Under the pieces are notes generated by a model. The model was not told where the DNA came from. It did no database searches and was given only the letters and a program-made list of their open reading frames with translations. From NCBI GenBank assembly GCA_942493075.1, contig OW818681.1, forward strand, positions 5,270,001 to 5,334,000: a DNA stretch of 64,000 nt, read 5' to 3'. The translations under genes and the position numbers were made by a program. The first letter of the stretch is position 1. Each line of letters opens with the position of its first letter. Below are positions 26,546-35,391 of the stretch, piece by piece. The stretch comes from JBBQYD01 sp942493075. GTDB taxonomy: Bacteria > Verrucomicrobiota > Verrucomicrobiia > Limisphaerales > UBA8199.

Positions 26546-27478
26546 ATGAAAGTAGGAATTGTCGGGACTGGATTTGTTGGGAGTACTGCGGCCTACGCGA
26601 TGGTGATGCAAGGGGCAGCCAGCGAGATCGTGCTGGTCGATGTCAATGTTGCATTAGCTCGGGCTCAAGCAGAGGATATTCTGCACGCCACACCCTATGC
26701 TTCCGCTGTGCGGGTGCATGCAGGCGATTATTCCGACCTGACAGGAGCTGGCGTGGTCGTGCTTGCCTGCGGCGTAGGCCAGAAGAGCGGCGAAACCCGG
26801 CGGCAGTTGCTGGAACGCAATCTAACGGTTTTCGAGCAAGTCACTCCTCATGTCATTAAGCACGCACCGGGAGCTGTGCTCCTCGTCGCTTCAAATCCGG
26901 TCGATATTATCACCCAGATAGTCTGCAAGCGCGCGGGTTTGCCTCCGGGCCGGGTGGTGGGTTCGGGCACCATTCTCGATACCGCCCGATATCGTTCGCT
27001 TCTTGGCGAGCACCTGGGCGTCGCTCCGCATTCCGTTCACGCCTACGTGATGGGTGAACACGGCGATTCCGAGATGCTCGCGTGGTCGAGTGTGCATGTG
27101 GGCGGTGTATCCCTGAATCATTTTGCCCAGCAGCGGGACAAGGCGATAACAGCCGAGGTCAAGAAGCGGATCGACGAAGGTGTTCGCCGCGCGGCGTATC
27201 GGATCATTGAAGGCAAGAAAGCCACTTACTTCGGCATCGGCGCAGCTCTTTCACGGCTGGTGCAGGCGATCAGTGGAGATGAGCGGGCCGTTTTCACCGT
27301 CTCCACCGGGACATCTGGCATGCCTGAGTTCGAGGGTGTGTGCTTCTCCCTGCCGCGTGTGGTGGGAGCCGGCGGAGTTCAGGGCACACTCCTGCCCGGT
27401 TTATCGGACGAAGAATTTACCGCGTTGCGCGGCAGCGTGGATCAGATACGGGAAGCTGCCCGCCAGATCGGGTACTGA
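26546..27478 (+). CDS. ldh: L-lactate dehydrogenase (malate/lactate dehydrogenase family)
   Basis: 310 aa. NAD-binding GIVGTGFVGSTAAYAM at the start, the substrate-handling CGVGQKSGETRRQLLERN loop, SNPVDI, the GSGTILDTARYR Arg region, and the catalytic MGEHGDSE His. It would interconvert pyruvate and L-lactate with NADH; the loop residues after GVGQK favour lactate over malate, but this is not conclusive. Start at 26546 matches the family N-terminus MKVGIVGTG; an upstream in-frame ATG at 26333 overlaps the kinase. Cytoplasmic. The stop is followed at once by the DUF72 gene. Confidence 0.92.
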   Translation: MKVGIVGTGFVGSTAAYAMVMQGAASEIVLVDVNVALARAQAEDILHATPYASAVRVHAGDYSDLTGAGVVVLACGVGQKSGETRRQLLERNLTVFEQVTPHVIKHAPGAVLLVASNPVDIITQIVCKRAGLPPGRVVGSGTILDTARYRSLLGEHLGVAPHSVHAYVMGEHGDSEMLAWSSVHVGGVSLNHFAQQRDKAITAEVKKRIDEGVRRAAYRIIEGKKATYFGIGAALSRLVQAISGDERAVFTVSTGTSGMPEFEGVCFSLPRVVGAGGVQGTLLPGLSDEEFTALRGSVDQIREAARQIGY

Positions 27479-27480
27479 TC

Positions 27481-28473
27481 ATGCCGGAATGGACGCGCGA
27501 AAAGTTCGCAGGCGAGCTCAGCCGGCTCGCTGTCGAGGGAATCTGTTTCGGGACTTCATCCTGGAAATATCCCGGATGGCGCGGCCATATCTACACCGAT
27601 GATCGCTACATTTACCGGGGCTCGTTCTCAGAAAACCGCTTTGACAGGCTTTGTTTGCGGGAATACGCAGAGATTTTTCCAACGGTCTGCGTGGATGCCG
27701 CCTATTACAAATACCCTGAGGAACGGTGGCTGAGCGAAATGGTTTCGCAGGTGGGCACCGGGTTCCGTTTTGCCTTGAAGGTGACGGATCTGATAACCAT
27801 CAAGCAGTTTCCAAAACTGCCGCGATTTGGACCGCGCGCAGGCAAGCTGAATCCGGAGTTTCTGAGGTGCGAGGCCTTTCAGAAGAGTTTCCTTGAACCC
27901 TGCGAACCATTTCGGGAATACATCGGGCTTTTGATCTTTGAGTTCTCCCGTTTCTCAAAAGAAGATTTTGAACGCGGGCGGGATTTCCTGGCGGTGTTGG
28001 ACGCCTTTCTTCGGGGGCTGCCTCAGGGATGGCCCTACGGCGTTGAGATTCGGAATCCGGGTTTTCTGCGCCCCGAGTATTTCGCCGTATTGTCCCAGTA
28101 CAATGTATGCCATGTCTTCAATAGCTGGCAGGGCATGCCCGCTGTTGACGAGCAGATGAAGCACCCCGAGGCTTTCTCTCATTCCGCTTTGGTGGCTGGA
28201 AGATTCCTGCTTAAGCCCGGACGCAAGTATGAACAGGCTGTGAAAATGTTTCAGCCGTATGCGGAAGTGCGAGAGGTTTATCCAGACGGCAGGGTGGCAG
28301 GCGCTACGTTGGCATCCGAAGCCAAGAAACAGAAAAAACGCGCCTACATTTACGTCAACAATCGGTTCGAAGGAAATGCCCCCGCGACCATAGCCGCAAT
28401 GGTTGAACGCTTGCATCAAAGAGAAGAACCGCGGATGAACAGTCCGCGGTTCCCCATCTCCCAAGCAACCTAA
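27481..28473 (+). CDS. DUF72 domain-containing protein
   Basis: 330 aa, TIM-barrel family of unknown function (YecE-like). The diagnostic GTSSWKYPGWRGHIY (about 24-38), FALKVTDLITI and VEIRNPGFL segments are present. Start at 27481 is two bases after the LDH stop, implying a shared transcript. The 3' end contains an inverted GAACCGCGG/CCGCGGTTC pair (28427-28454) that could form a terminator hairpin within the last codons. Confidence 0.9.
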   Translation: MPEWTREKFAGELSRLAVEGICFGTSSWKYPGWRGHIYTDDRYIYRGSFSENRFDRLCLREYAEIFPTVCVDAAYYKYPEERWLSEMVSQVGTGFRFALKVTDLITIKQFPKLPRFGPRAGKLNPEFLRCEAFQKSFLEPCEPFREYIGLLIFEFSRFSKEDFERGRDFLAVLDAFLRGLPQGWPYGVEIRNPGFLRPEYFAVLSQYNVCHVFNSWQGMPAVDEQMKHPEAFSHSALVAGRFLLKPGRKYEQAVKMFQPYAEVREVYPDGRVAGATLASEAKKQKKRAYIYVNNRFEGNAPATIAAMVERLHQREEPRMNSPRFPISQAT

Positions 28474-28485
28474 CCTCCTTCCGGC

Positions 28486-29076
28486 TTACTCAAAAACTGT
28501 TCTGTGCCGCCAGCGCCAGAAGTTTCCCAGCGTGCCCAGCAGGCTGGCTTCCTTTCGAACCCCTTTTACGGGCTCCTTTTTCAGCGCAGCGCGTCTGCCC
28601 GCCGAAAGATTCGCCAGCGGAAACAGAGAAGGATTGTAGGGGTCCTCGGTGGACAGACGAATGAGACGTCCAATTTCCGCCAATGGATAGCTCTTCAGCA
28701 GGAACCCTGTGGCGCCTCCTTCCAAAGCATGAACCTCGCTCATCAAATCGCTGAAGGTGGTGAACATCAGAATGCGGACCTTCGGGCAGGCCGACAGCAG
28801 CGGCTTCAACGCATCCAATCCGCACTCTTCGCCCAAGTTCAGATCAAGGAGGATCACGTCTGGAGGATTGGTGCAATTCTTCAGCGCACGCACTGTTGCA
28901 TCTGCAAAAGCGAACTGCCGCTCCACCACGAATCCGGGCAGCGTCTGGAGTGCTTCATCAATAACCTGGCGGACTTCCTGATTGTCATCCACGTGCCAGA
29001 TGCGAATCGCAGCGGCACTGGAGACATTGGAAGATTTCTCAGTATGGGTCCGTTCGTATATTATGTTTGCACTCAC
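28486..29076 (-). CDS. Response regulator receiver protein
   Basis: 196 aa from a GTG at 29076, preferred because AAAGGACAGC lies just upstream; a longer ATG start at 29172 gives an N-terminus with no resemblance. Receiver domain with acidic pocket HVDDNQEV, phospho-acceptor in VILLDLNLGEECG, TTFSD switch position, and LKSYPLAEIG Lys. No DNA-binding output domain follows, only a basic tail. Convergent with the DUF72 gene. Kinase partner not visible nearby. Confidence 0.82.
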   Translation of the reverse strand: MSANIIYERTHTEKSSNVSSAAAIRIWHVDDNQEVRQVIDEALQTLPGFVVERQFAFADATVRALKNCTNPPDVILLDLNLGEECGLDALKPLLSACPKVRILMFTTFSDLMSEVHALEGGATGFLLKSYPLAEIGRLIRLSTEDPYNPSLFPLANLSAGRRAALKKEPVKGVRKEASLLGTLGNFWRWRHRTVFE

Positions 29077-29302
29077 GCTGTCCTTTAGTGCAGGGATCGT
29101 GCCAAATGCTCTGAACGGCAGGAAATGGCCGTTTTCTTGGGGTTTTGAGAGGCAAGTGGCGATTTTTGCCAATCGTCTCCCGGCGGGAAATAGCCCGAAT
29201 GCGAAAATATTGCACCACGATGCGCATTTTTACGCAGCTTCCTCGTGGTGATTCTAGACCACGCGGTTGAGTGGCCAAGGTGAAGAACGGGGGGCAGGCC
29301 GG

Positions 29303-30232
29303 CTACTTCGCGGTCGCGCCTTTTTCGTAGATCGCCAGGAACTTCTTCAATTCCGGCAAGTCACTATCATCGGTCACTCGTTCGATAGCCTCTTTCTGAA
29401 CCGTAATCGCTTCAGCCTTTTTGCCAGTCGCGAAGAGTGCCCGTGCATGCATCTCCAAAGCATCAGAACTGCGGCGCTCGGTCATTTCAACAGCTTTTGC
29501 AGACGCCTTCAACGCGAGCTCAAGATCGCGGGATCGAACTTCGGGATCTGTCAGAATTGTGCGGGCCAAACGGTGAGGCACCCGCCAATCAGTGGCCAGG
29601 TCGTCCACAATCTTCTGTCCAAAAGCCGCCGCGCGTTCCGCAGTTTTGGGCTTGAGCACAGCGGCCCGGTACTGTTCCACCGCGCGGGTGCCGTTCTCGA
29701 GGCCTTGGGCCTGCTTCACATCGAACTTGCCCGATGTCATGTTTTTCAGGGTCCGATCGAGTTCGTCCGATGGGAAGCCATGCCAGGCGACCTTCCCTTC
29801 GCGGTCAACGATGAAGGCGTGTGGGATGCCCGTCTCGCCATAGGCCTCCATCCACTGTTTGATGGACGTGCGCGAGGAATCCACCGCCACTCGATAATTC
29901 ATGTTCGCACCCTGAGCGGTTACGAAAGGCGTCACTTCCTCCACCTTTTCCGAGCTGATGCCAATGATCGTTACACCCTTGGGACCATACTCTTTCTGGA
30001 GTTCGGTCAGATGCGGGATGGACTTCCTGCACGGTGGGCACCAGGTGGCCCAGAACTCGACAACATAGATATTGGTGCCGGGTCCCATTTTGACTGGAGC
30101 TCCTTTCACCCAGCGCTCGACTCGCAAGGGTGGAGCAGGATCACCAATTCGAGCGGCCTGGGCGCAAAGAAGACCAGCCGCCAGGGTGGTTGCGGCCATC
30201 CAATGCCAGTGAATAAACCTTTGCGAGTTCAT
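29303..30232 (-). CDS. TlpA-like thiol-disulfide redoxin with C-terminal helical repeat region
   Basis: 309 aa. Signal peptide (TTLAAGLLCAQAA), then a thioredoxin-fold domain about 28-165 with active-site WCPPC (residues 70-74, preceded by FWAT) and cis-Pro TGIPHAF. Exported, periplasmic. The C-terminal 130 residues form a TPR-like helical part (RSRDLELALKASAKAVEMTERRSSDALEMHARALF). Likely a thiol reductase or resolver of exported proteins. Free-standing gene. Confidence 0.9.
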   Translation of the reverse strand: MNSQRFIHWHWMAATTLAAGLLCAQAARIGDPAPPLRVERWVKGAPVKMGPGTNIYVVEFWATWCPPCRKSIPHLTELQKEYGPKGVTIIGISSEKVEEVTPFVTAQGANMNYRVAVDSSRTSIKQWMEAYGETGIPHAFIVDREGKVAWHGFPSDELDRTLKNMTSGKFDVKQAQGLENGTRAVEQYRAAVLKPKTAERAAAFGQKIVDDLATDWRVPHRLARTILTDPEVRSRDLELALKASAKAVEMTERRSSDALEMHARALFATGKKAEAITVQKEAIERVTDDSDLPELKKFLAIYEKGATAK

Positions 30233-30355
30233 GACTAAAGGCTTATTCGTTTTTCACTGGATCGCAATCGTTTTGTTTGTTCCAGAAAAGCGGAATGGCG
30301 GCAGGGAGATCCCACCGCGACAACCCGCCCGCCAGAAGTCTCACACCCACCCGCA

Positions 30356-30898
30356 TCAATCGTTCGGAGTGCGATCAACGATCTTTCGGCTAGTGACGAA
30401 TGTGCCGGAGATAACCTCCCCAGCTTCCGGTCGCGAGTAGTTAAACGTCCCTCGGTAGCTGAAATAGGCGAGAATCCCGTTCTTATCCCGCTTGGACCGT
30501 TCAGTTCCAAACGCCGACCCTATGGCCTCATCGTGGAACTCGTCAAAAATGAAGGATTGCCGATAGGCTTGAGTGCCATCCGACCGGCCAGCTTCGGTGA
30601 ACTTGTACTCCAACTGAATTGCATCGGCGATGAAAGCACCGTCCGAAAGCCGAACCACGGCTATGTCTCGTTTGTTGGCCCGGTAAGCCAAAGCAAGAGT
30701 CTTTGGGTTAAGCCCGTTGTTGGCCGCAGCGCGGTTCACATACTCGGCTTCGGTGACACGACGCATGACAATTTTCCCGCTTTCGGTGGTGCGGTAGGCA
30801 GTGCCGCGCCAGGAAATCTGGTACAGCTCATCCGCGTAAGTGGACAAAGCTGCTGTAGCGGCAAGGATTATGGCAACCAGAGAAGTACGTATTTTCAT
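30356..30898 (-). CDS. Secreted hypothetical protein
   Basis: 180 aa with a signal peptide (MKIRTSLVAIILAATAALSTYA). The mature part is beta-rich, with LYQISWRGTAYRTTESGKI and LSDGAFIADAIQLEYKF. No family recognised. Alone between the redoxin gene and the PAS gene. Confidence 0.72.
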   Translation of the reverse strand: MKIRTSLVAIILAATAALSTYADELYQISWRGTAYRTTESGKIVMRRVTEAEYVNRAAANNGLNPKTLALAYRANKRDIAVVRLSDGAFIADAIQLEYKFTEAGRSDGTQAYRQSFIFDEFHDEAIGSAFGTERSKRDKNGILAYFSYRGTFNYSRPEAGEVISGTFVTSRKIVDRTPND

Positions 30899-31050
30899 CG
30901 GTGTTTGTTAATGAGTTTCTTTTATTTTCCGAACACATGGAGTTTCGGATCGACCCGCTGGATGCTCCAGTAGGGGGTTACCTGCTCAAAAACCAGGCGG
31001 CACCTGAAACACCAAACTAAAGTTTTCCGGAAATCTGCCGATAAGGCCTC

Positions 31051-31086
31051 AGCCGGCGTCATATCAGCCGGCGTCATATCAGCCGG
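31051..31086. repeat. 15-bp tandem repeat, about 2.4 units
   Basis: AGCCGGCGTCATATC occurs at 31051-31065 and 31066-31080, followed by partial AGCCGG (31081-31086). Lies about 60 bases before the PAS gene in its leader. Confidence 0.75.
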
Positions 31087-31146
31087 TGAATCTCAGAAGA
31101 AGACAAAGCAACCGCACGAGGAAAGACGACTTACAGTAATCCCTAA

Positions 31147-32607
31147 ATGAACGTTCGTCCTATCCAGCCGGTAAACCTCCCCTGCGACTTCAAGTTCAAT
31201 GAGATGTTCTTCTCCACGACGGATCTCAAGGGGGTGATCCAGTCCATCAACGGCGTGTTTGCGCGGGTCAGTGGATACCAGCAGGAGGAGCTCTGTGGTA
31301 AACCCCATAACATCATACGCCATCCCGACATGCCACGGGCCGTCTTTGCGTTGCTTTGGGGGAATTTGAAGAAAGGGCTGCCTTTTGCCGGTTATGTGAA
31401 GAATATGGCAAAGGATGGCAGATTCTATTGGGTGTTTGCAGTGGTTGTATCCGCAAGTGACGGTCGTTACGTGTCGGTTCGTTTCAAACCATCCTCATCC
31501 CTGCTATTGCAGGTTGAAAGCCTCTACCGGGAAGCGCTTGCGGCCGAGAACGAGGTGTTGGCTCGCAGCGGTACCGAAAAGGAGGCAGTTGCCTCAGGTG
31601 TGCAGGTCATACAGCGTGCCATGCAGACGCATGGCTCTTACGACCTTTTCTCACACACAGCGCTCAATGCAGAGATCAAAGCCCGCGATGCACAACTGGC
31701 AGCATTGAGGACACACCTATTTCCGAGGACGCTCTCCAAGGGGCACGAACTTGCGTCCGCTTACGATTCCAGTGTCAGAGTCTATGATCGGGTAAACGGG
31801 TTGTTTCGGAGCTTGGATGGGTTTGTAGAATTCGCCTCCGGGTTGCAGGACAAAGCGCTTACCGTCCTGGATACAGCAGAGGTTTTCCGCCTGCACGCCT
31901 TGAACGTGAAGATTACATCGGGGCACTATGGCGATGCCGGCAGGTGCGTGGGCGTCGTAGCCAGTTTTCTTGGGGAGCATTCACAAGAATTAACCCAAGG
32001 CACCGCCGGGCTGCGTTCTCACATTGGCGAGATCACTTCCGATTCGCAAACGATTAACGCCCGAGTCGCTATGGCGCGACTGCAGTTAGAGATGTTACTC
32101 TTTTTCCAGGCGGAATCGGCCCTCGGTTCCGGGAAAATTGATCGGCAGGAAATGCGAACCTTGGAGGAGTGTTTTGTGGCCAGCACCGGCCAGGTAGAGA
32201 AGGCGCTGGGACATTTGGAGGAGCATTTGCCGAAACTGCTGCAAAGCCGGGAAGAACTGGCGCGGACCGCTTTGGCAATCGAGATGACCCAGGTATGCGG
32301 TTTGACTGAAACAGCACGCATCCCTGACGGAGAGGTGCTGCGCACGATGTTCGCCGAGTTTCGGGGACGGATCGGTGCCACGCGCACCCAGTTGGATGAT
32401 CTATCCGACGTGATTGATAATATCTCCTCGATTTTCCGTAATAGTCCCCCGCAGCTCGCGGCCATCAACCGGGAGATCCAGGAGGCGGCCCGGGCCATTC
32501 AAGGCGAGACCTCGTCAAAGCCCCCTGAGACCGAGCCAGTGACCACGAGTCGAATGACTGGAGAGCACCTGCGCGCGGTTGCCACTGCCGGCATCGGCTC
32601 TTTTTAA
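31147..32607 (+). CDS. PAS-domain signalling protein (Aer-like sensor without transmembrane segments)
   Basis: 486 aa. N-terminal PAS domain (about 15-120): FFSTTDLKGVIQSINGVFARVSGYQQEELCGKPHNIIRHPDMPRAVF, of the aerotaxis Aer type that binds FAD. The rest is long helical coiled-coil (about 120-480) without an obvious methyl-accepting signalling hairpin. Soluble. Probably a redox or energy sensor that signals through its helices; partners not seen. The gene is single, with short tandem repeats in the leader. Confidence 0.78.
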   Translation: MNVRPIQPVNLPCDFKFNEMFFSTTDLKGVIQSINGVFARVSGYQQEELCGKPHNIIRHPDMPRAVFALLWGNLKKGLPFAGYVKNMAKDGRFYWVFAVVVSASDGRYVSVRFKPSSSLLLQVESLYREALAAENEVLARSGTEKEAVASGVQVIQRAMQTHGSYDLFSHTALNAEIKARDAQLAALRTHLFPRTLSKGHELASAYDSSVRVYDRVNGLFRSLDGFVEFASGLQDKALTVLDTAEVFRLHALNVKITSGHYGDAGRCVGVVASFLGEHSQELTQGTAGLRSHIGEITSDSQTINARVAMARLQLEMLLFFQAESALGSGKIDRQEMRTLEECFVASTGQVEKALGHLEEHLPKLLQSREELARTALAIEMTQVCGLTETARIPDGEVLRTMFAEFRGRIGATRTQLDDLSDVIDNISSIFRNSPPQLAAINREIQEAARAIQGETSSKPPETEPVTTSRMTGEHLRAVATAGIGSF

Positions 32608-32698
32608 GCCTGACGGAGCCGTGAAGCGGCCTCCCAGGCCTGTCTAATTCGGGCGGTTACGGTTTGACTTGCCCGGGCCGGGTCATTAACGTGCGCCC

Positions 32699-33679
32699 AT
32701 GACTGTCAGGTTCTGCCGCCCGTTGCTGATCGCCCTCTTTTTGTTGGCGCTGCCGGTTCCTTCACCGGCCCCGCTGATCTATACGCCGGGCGAGGGATGG
32801 ACCTATGAACCAGTGGGTGGAGCGGGCAAGTGGCGACAGGCACGTGCCAAGGACCAGTTGGAAGTCGCCCAGGCGGCCTTCGACAAGAAAGCTTACGGCT
32901 TGGCCCTGAAAGCCGCGCGCCGAGTTGTAAAAGTCTGGCCTCTATCTGATTACGCTCCCCAAGCCCAATACCTGATAGCCCGATGCTATGAGGCTAAACA
33001 CAAGGAAGAGAAAGCCTTCAAGGAGTTTCAGACAACAATCGAAAAGTATCCGAAACTGGCCAGTTACCAGGAGGTCATCGAACGCCAGGATAAGATCGCT
33101 GACCTGTTTCTTGCCGGAAAGTGGTTCAAACTGTGGGGCTTTATTCCGCTCTTCCCGAGCATGGAAAAGACTTCGGAGATGTATTCCAAGATCGTGAAGA
33201 ACGGGCCTTACAGCGACATAGCGCCCCAAGCCCAGCTCAAGATCGGCACAGCGCGCGAAAAGCAGAAGAATTATCCGATGGCCGTTAAAGCCTATGAGAC
33301 GGCTGCGGACCGCTACCATGACCGCCCGCAGATTGCTGCCGAGGCTCTTTATCGGGCCGGCCTGGCTTACAACAAGCAGGCCCAGACCGCGGAATACGAT
33401 CAGCACGCGGCCGCACAAGCCATCGCCACCTTCACCGATTTCATGACTCTTTACCCGAATGACGCCCGGGTTCCCGAGGCGCAGAAGCTGATTGGATCTC
33501 TTCGCACTGAGCAGTCAAAAGGTAGCTACAACACCGCTCGGTTTTACGAGAAGCGCAGGAAATGGAAAGGCGCCCTCGTTTACTACAACGAAACGGTTTT
33601 GAAAGATCCTAACTCCGAATACGCCAACATTGCGCGCGCTCGAATCGAGAGCCTCAAATCAAAGGTCCCTGCCAAGTGA
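32699..33679 (+). CDS. bamD: BamD-like outer-membrane assembly lipoprotein/TPR protein
   Basis: 326 aa. Signal peptide (LLIALFLLALPVPSPA) followed by several TPR repeats (YAPQAQYLIARCYEAKHKEEKAFKEFQTTIEKYP, SDIAPQAQLKIGTAREKQKNYPMAVKAYETAADRY, ADYNKQ-type helices). BamD partners BamA in inserting beta-barrels. The lipobox cysteine is not obvious here, so anchoring is unclear. Followed at once by lptE with one base between, consistent with an envelope-biogenesis pair. Confidence 0.82.
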   Translation: MTVRFCRPLLIALFLLALPVPSPAPLIYTPGEGWTYEPVGGAGKWRQARAKDQLEVAQAAFDKKAYGLALKAARRVVKVWPLSDYAPQAQYLIARCYEAKHKEEKAFKEFQTTIEKYPKLASYQEVIERQDKIADLFLAGKWFKLWGFIPLFPSMEKTSEMYSKIVKNGPYSDIAPQAQLKIGTAREKQKNYPMAVKAYETAADRYHDRPQIAAEALYRAGLAYNKQAQTAEYDQHAAAQAIATFTDFMTLYPNDARVPEAQKLIGSLRTEQSKGSYNTARFYEKRRKWKGALVYYNETVLKDPNSEYANIARARIESLKSKVPAK

Positions 33680-33680
33680 T

Positions 33681-34202
33681 ATGAATCTGCGCCGTTGGCT
33701 CCTACTGTCGCTCTGTGCGGTTTTCCCCTTGGGTCTGGCTGGCTGCGCCGGCTATTCCCTAGGCCCGAGCAACGGCACGGCGGCAGGCGATCAATCCATT
33801 CAGATCAGGCCATTCGTCAACCAAACAATGCAACCGCGCCTGACCGACGTGGTCACCCAGCAGGTCCGCAAACAAGTGCAGCGTGATGGCACCTTTACCC
33901 TGGCCACCCACGACGACGGCGATCTGGTGGTTTCAGGCACGCTGATCAAGTATCAACGGAATGAATTGAGTTTTTCATCCCGCGACATTCTTACTGTCCA
34001 GGATTTCCGAGTGCAGCTTACCGCGCAGGTAACAGTTACGGATCGGAGCAGTGGTAAAATCATTCTAGATCGTCCGATCTCCGGTATTACCCTGGTGCGT
34101 GTTGGTTCCGATCTTGTCAGCGCCGAGCGCCAGGCGATGCCGATTCTCGCAGCCGATCTCGCCCGGAACATCGTGGATGCCCTGGCTGACGGTGATTGGT
34201 AG
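33681..34202 (+). CDS. lptE: LptE-family LPS-assembly lipoprotein
   Basis: 173 aa from Met at 33681. Lipoprotein signal with lipobox GLAGC (about 19-23). The mature part has IQIRPFVNQTMQPRLTDVVTQQVRKQV and an LVVSGTLIKYQRNELSF strand, typical of LptE-family proteins that plug the LptD barrel. LptD itself begins at 63140 in this same window, not adjacent. The start is chosen over an upstream Met at 33630 because the signal peptide begins here. Confidence 0.85.
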   Translation: MNLRRWLLLSLCAVFPLGLAGCAGYSLGPSNGTAAGDQSIQIRPFVNQTMQPRLTDVVTQQVRKQVQRDGTFTLATHDDGDLVVSGTLIKYQRNELSFSSRDILTVQDFRVQLTAQVTVTDRSSGKIILDRPISGITLVRVGSDLVSAERQAMPILAADLARNIVDALADGDW

Positions 34203-34519
34203 TTCTGACCGTGGTTTCAAAGGACCGCGCGGCGGCGGATCAGGACAAGGTGGGTCACGGTCGATCAGGCTCCATTACCTTATCAAGGACGACGAATTTG
34301 CCAAGGAGTTGATGAGGACGGAAAGTCCATCCAAACACTGGAATGCCTTGGTATTGATGCTGGATTCCAACCGCACCTTTGACGAAGAGTTTGGTATTTG
34401 GTGGGATGATCCAGACCGGGGGAGCTTCGCGAATTGGGCTGATACCAATCTGCCTTCAGGCAGCCTTCGGCGCAGGTGATATACGGGACTATCCTTCCAT
34501 TTTGAACGGCGAAGCAGTA
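34203..34519 (+). pseudogene. Possible remnant gene after lptE
   Basis: About 320 bases without an intact gene. The part from 34276 to 34479 reads in one frame as DDEFAKELMRTESPSKHWNA...FGIWWDDPDRGSFANW, protein-like but without a good start. It may be a decayed gene or chance. Confidence 0.3.
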
Positions 34520-35284
34520 ATGATGTCGATTGCTTTGCGTGGCAAAGTCCAAATCGGTTCTTATGTTGAACTCAATCTAGTGAAGAGTTCAAGGCGACAC
34601 CTCGTTCTCTATGCCCCGGCTTTTTGCGCGGGTTTCCCAGTGCTCCTCGGGATCACCATCGAGCATATGGCCTTCGCACAACATGGAAGCGGTTTGTACC
34701 TTATGGCTCAGCCGCTTCTTTCGTTACCGTTGCTAGCGGCTGTACCTGTCTTTTTCATGGCGCTTATAGGCCTGGCTTTTCAGCGCTTCAGGTATCTCGC
34801 GACCATCTTCTTATTATGTTCAACGACCTATCTTGTTGGCTTCTTCGCGTCCGCTCATCTGGGTGAACGAGTGCGAATGCGAGCATTTCACCGCCTGACC
34901 GAGCGTTGTACGCCCCTGATCCATGCAATTGGTGCGTTCGAGGAAAAGTATCGACGTCCACCAGAATCCCTCGAGGAGCTCGTTCCCGAATTCATCCCCT
35001 CCGTGCCACGTACCCTTGTTGGCGCTTCGTCGGAGTTTCTTTACTACTTTCCGGCTATTACTGACTATGGAAATCCTTGGATAATCAAGGTGTTTGTACC
35101 TTCGGGTAGATTTGAGATGGATCAGCTCGTCTATTTTCCCCTTGGGAACTATCCTCACACCGATTGGTATGGAGCACCGGTTAGGTTCGTCGGCGACTGG
35201 GCGTTCATGCAGAGATTTCCCCGCACTTCGAGAGCGGGGGGCATTCCGAAACTGAGTGAGAGCCTGAGGAAGGCAGCCGATTGA
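34520..35284 (+). CDS. Membrane protein of unknown function
   Basis: 254 aa from Met at 34520 (adjacent Met at 34523). Three hydrophobic segments: LVLYAPAFCAGFPVLLGITI, a second around LSLPLLAAVPVFFMALIGLAF, and FLLCSTTYLVGFFASA. The C-terminal 130 residues are soluble and contain RAFHRLTERCTPLIHAIGAFEEKYRRPPESLEELVPEFIP, resembling the DUF-type helical segment seen near pilin-like proteins of this phylum. Its stop overlaps the possible TTG start of the following gene. Confidence 0.6.
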   Translation: MMSIALRGKVQIGSYVELNLVKSSRRHLVLYAPAFCAGFPVLLGITIEHMAFAQHGSGLYLMAQPLLSLPLLAAVPVFFMALIGLAFQRFRYLATIFLLCSTTYLVGFFASAHLGERVRMRAFHRLTERCTPLIHAIGAFEEKYRRPPESLEELVPEFIPSVPRTLVGASSEFLYYFPAITDYGNPWIIKVFVPSGRFEMDQLVYFPLGNYPHTDWYGAPVRFVGDWAFMQRFPRTSRAGGIPKLSESLRKAAD

Positions 35285-35391
35285 AATCGAGTTGGAATTG
35301 CCGCTTAGGAAATTACCTGACATGTCTTTCTTCAATGGCACAATGGCATAACCGGCTTGACTCCGCAGGCTTTGTGCGGCAAAGTAAAGCC

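Noticed and set aside
34099..34479. Frame overlapping lptE and running to 34479
   Set aside because: The first half is a shadow of lptE; only the second half may be a remnant, reported as such.
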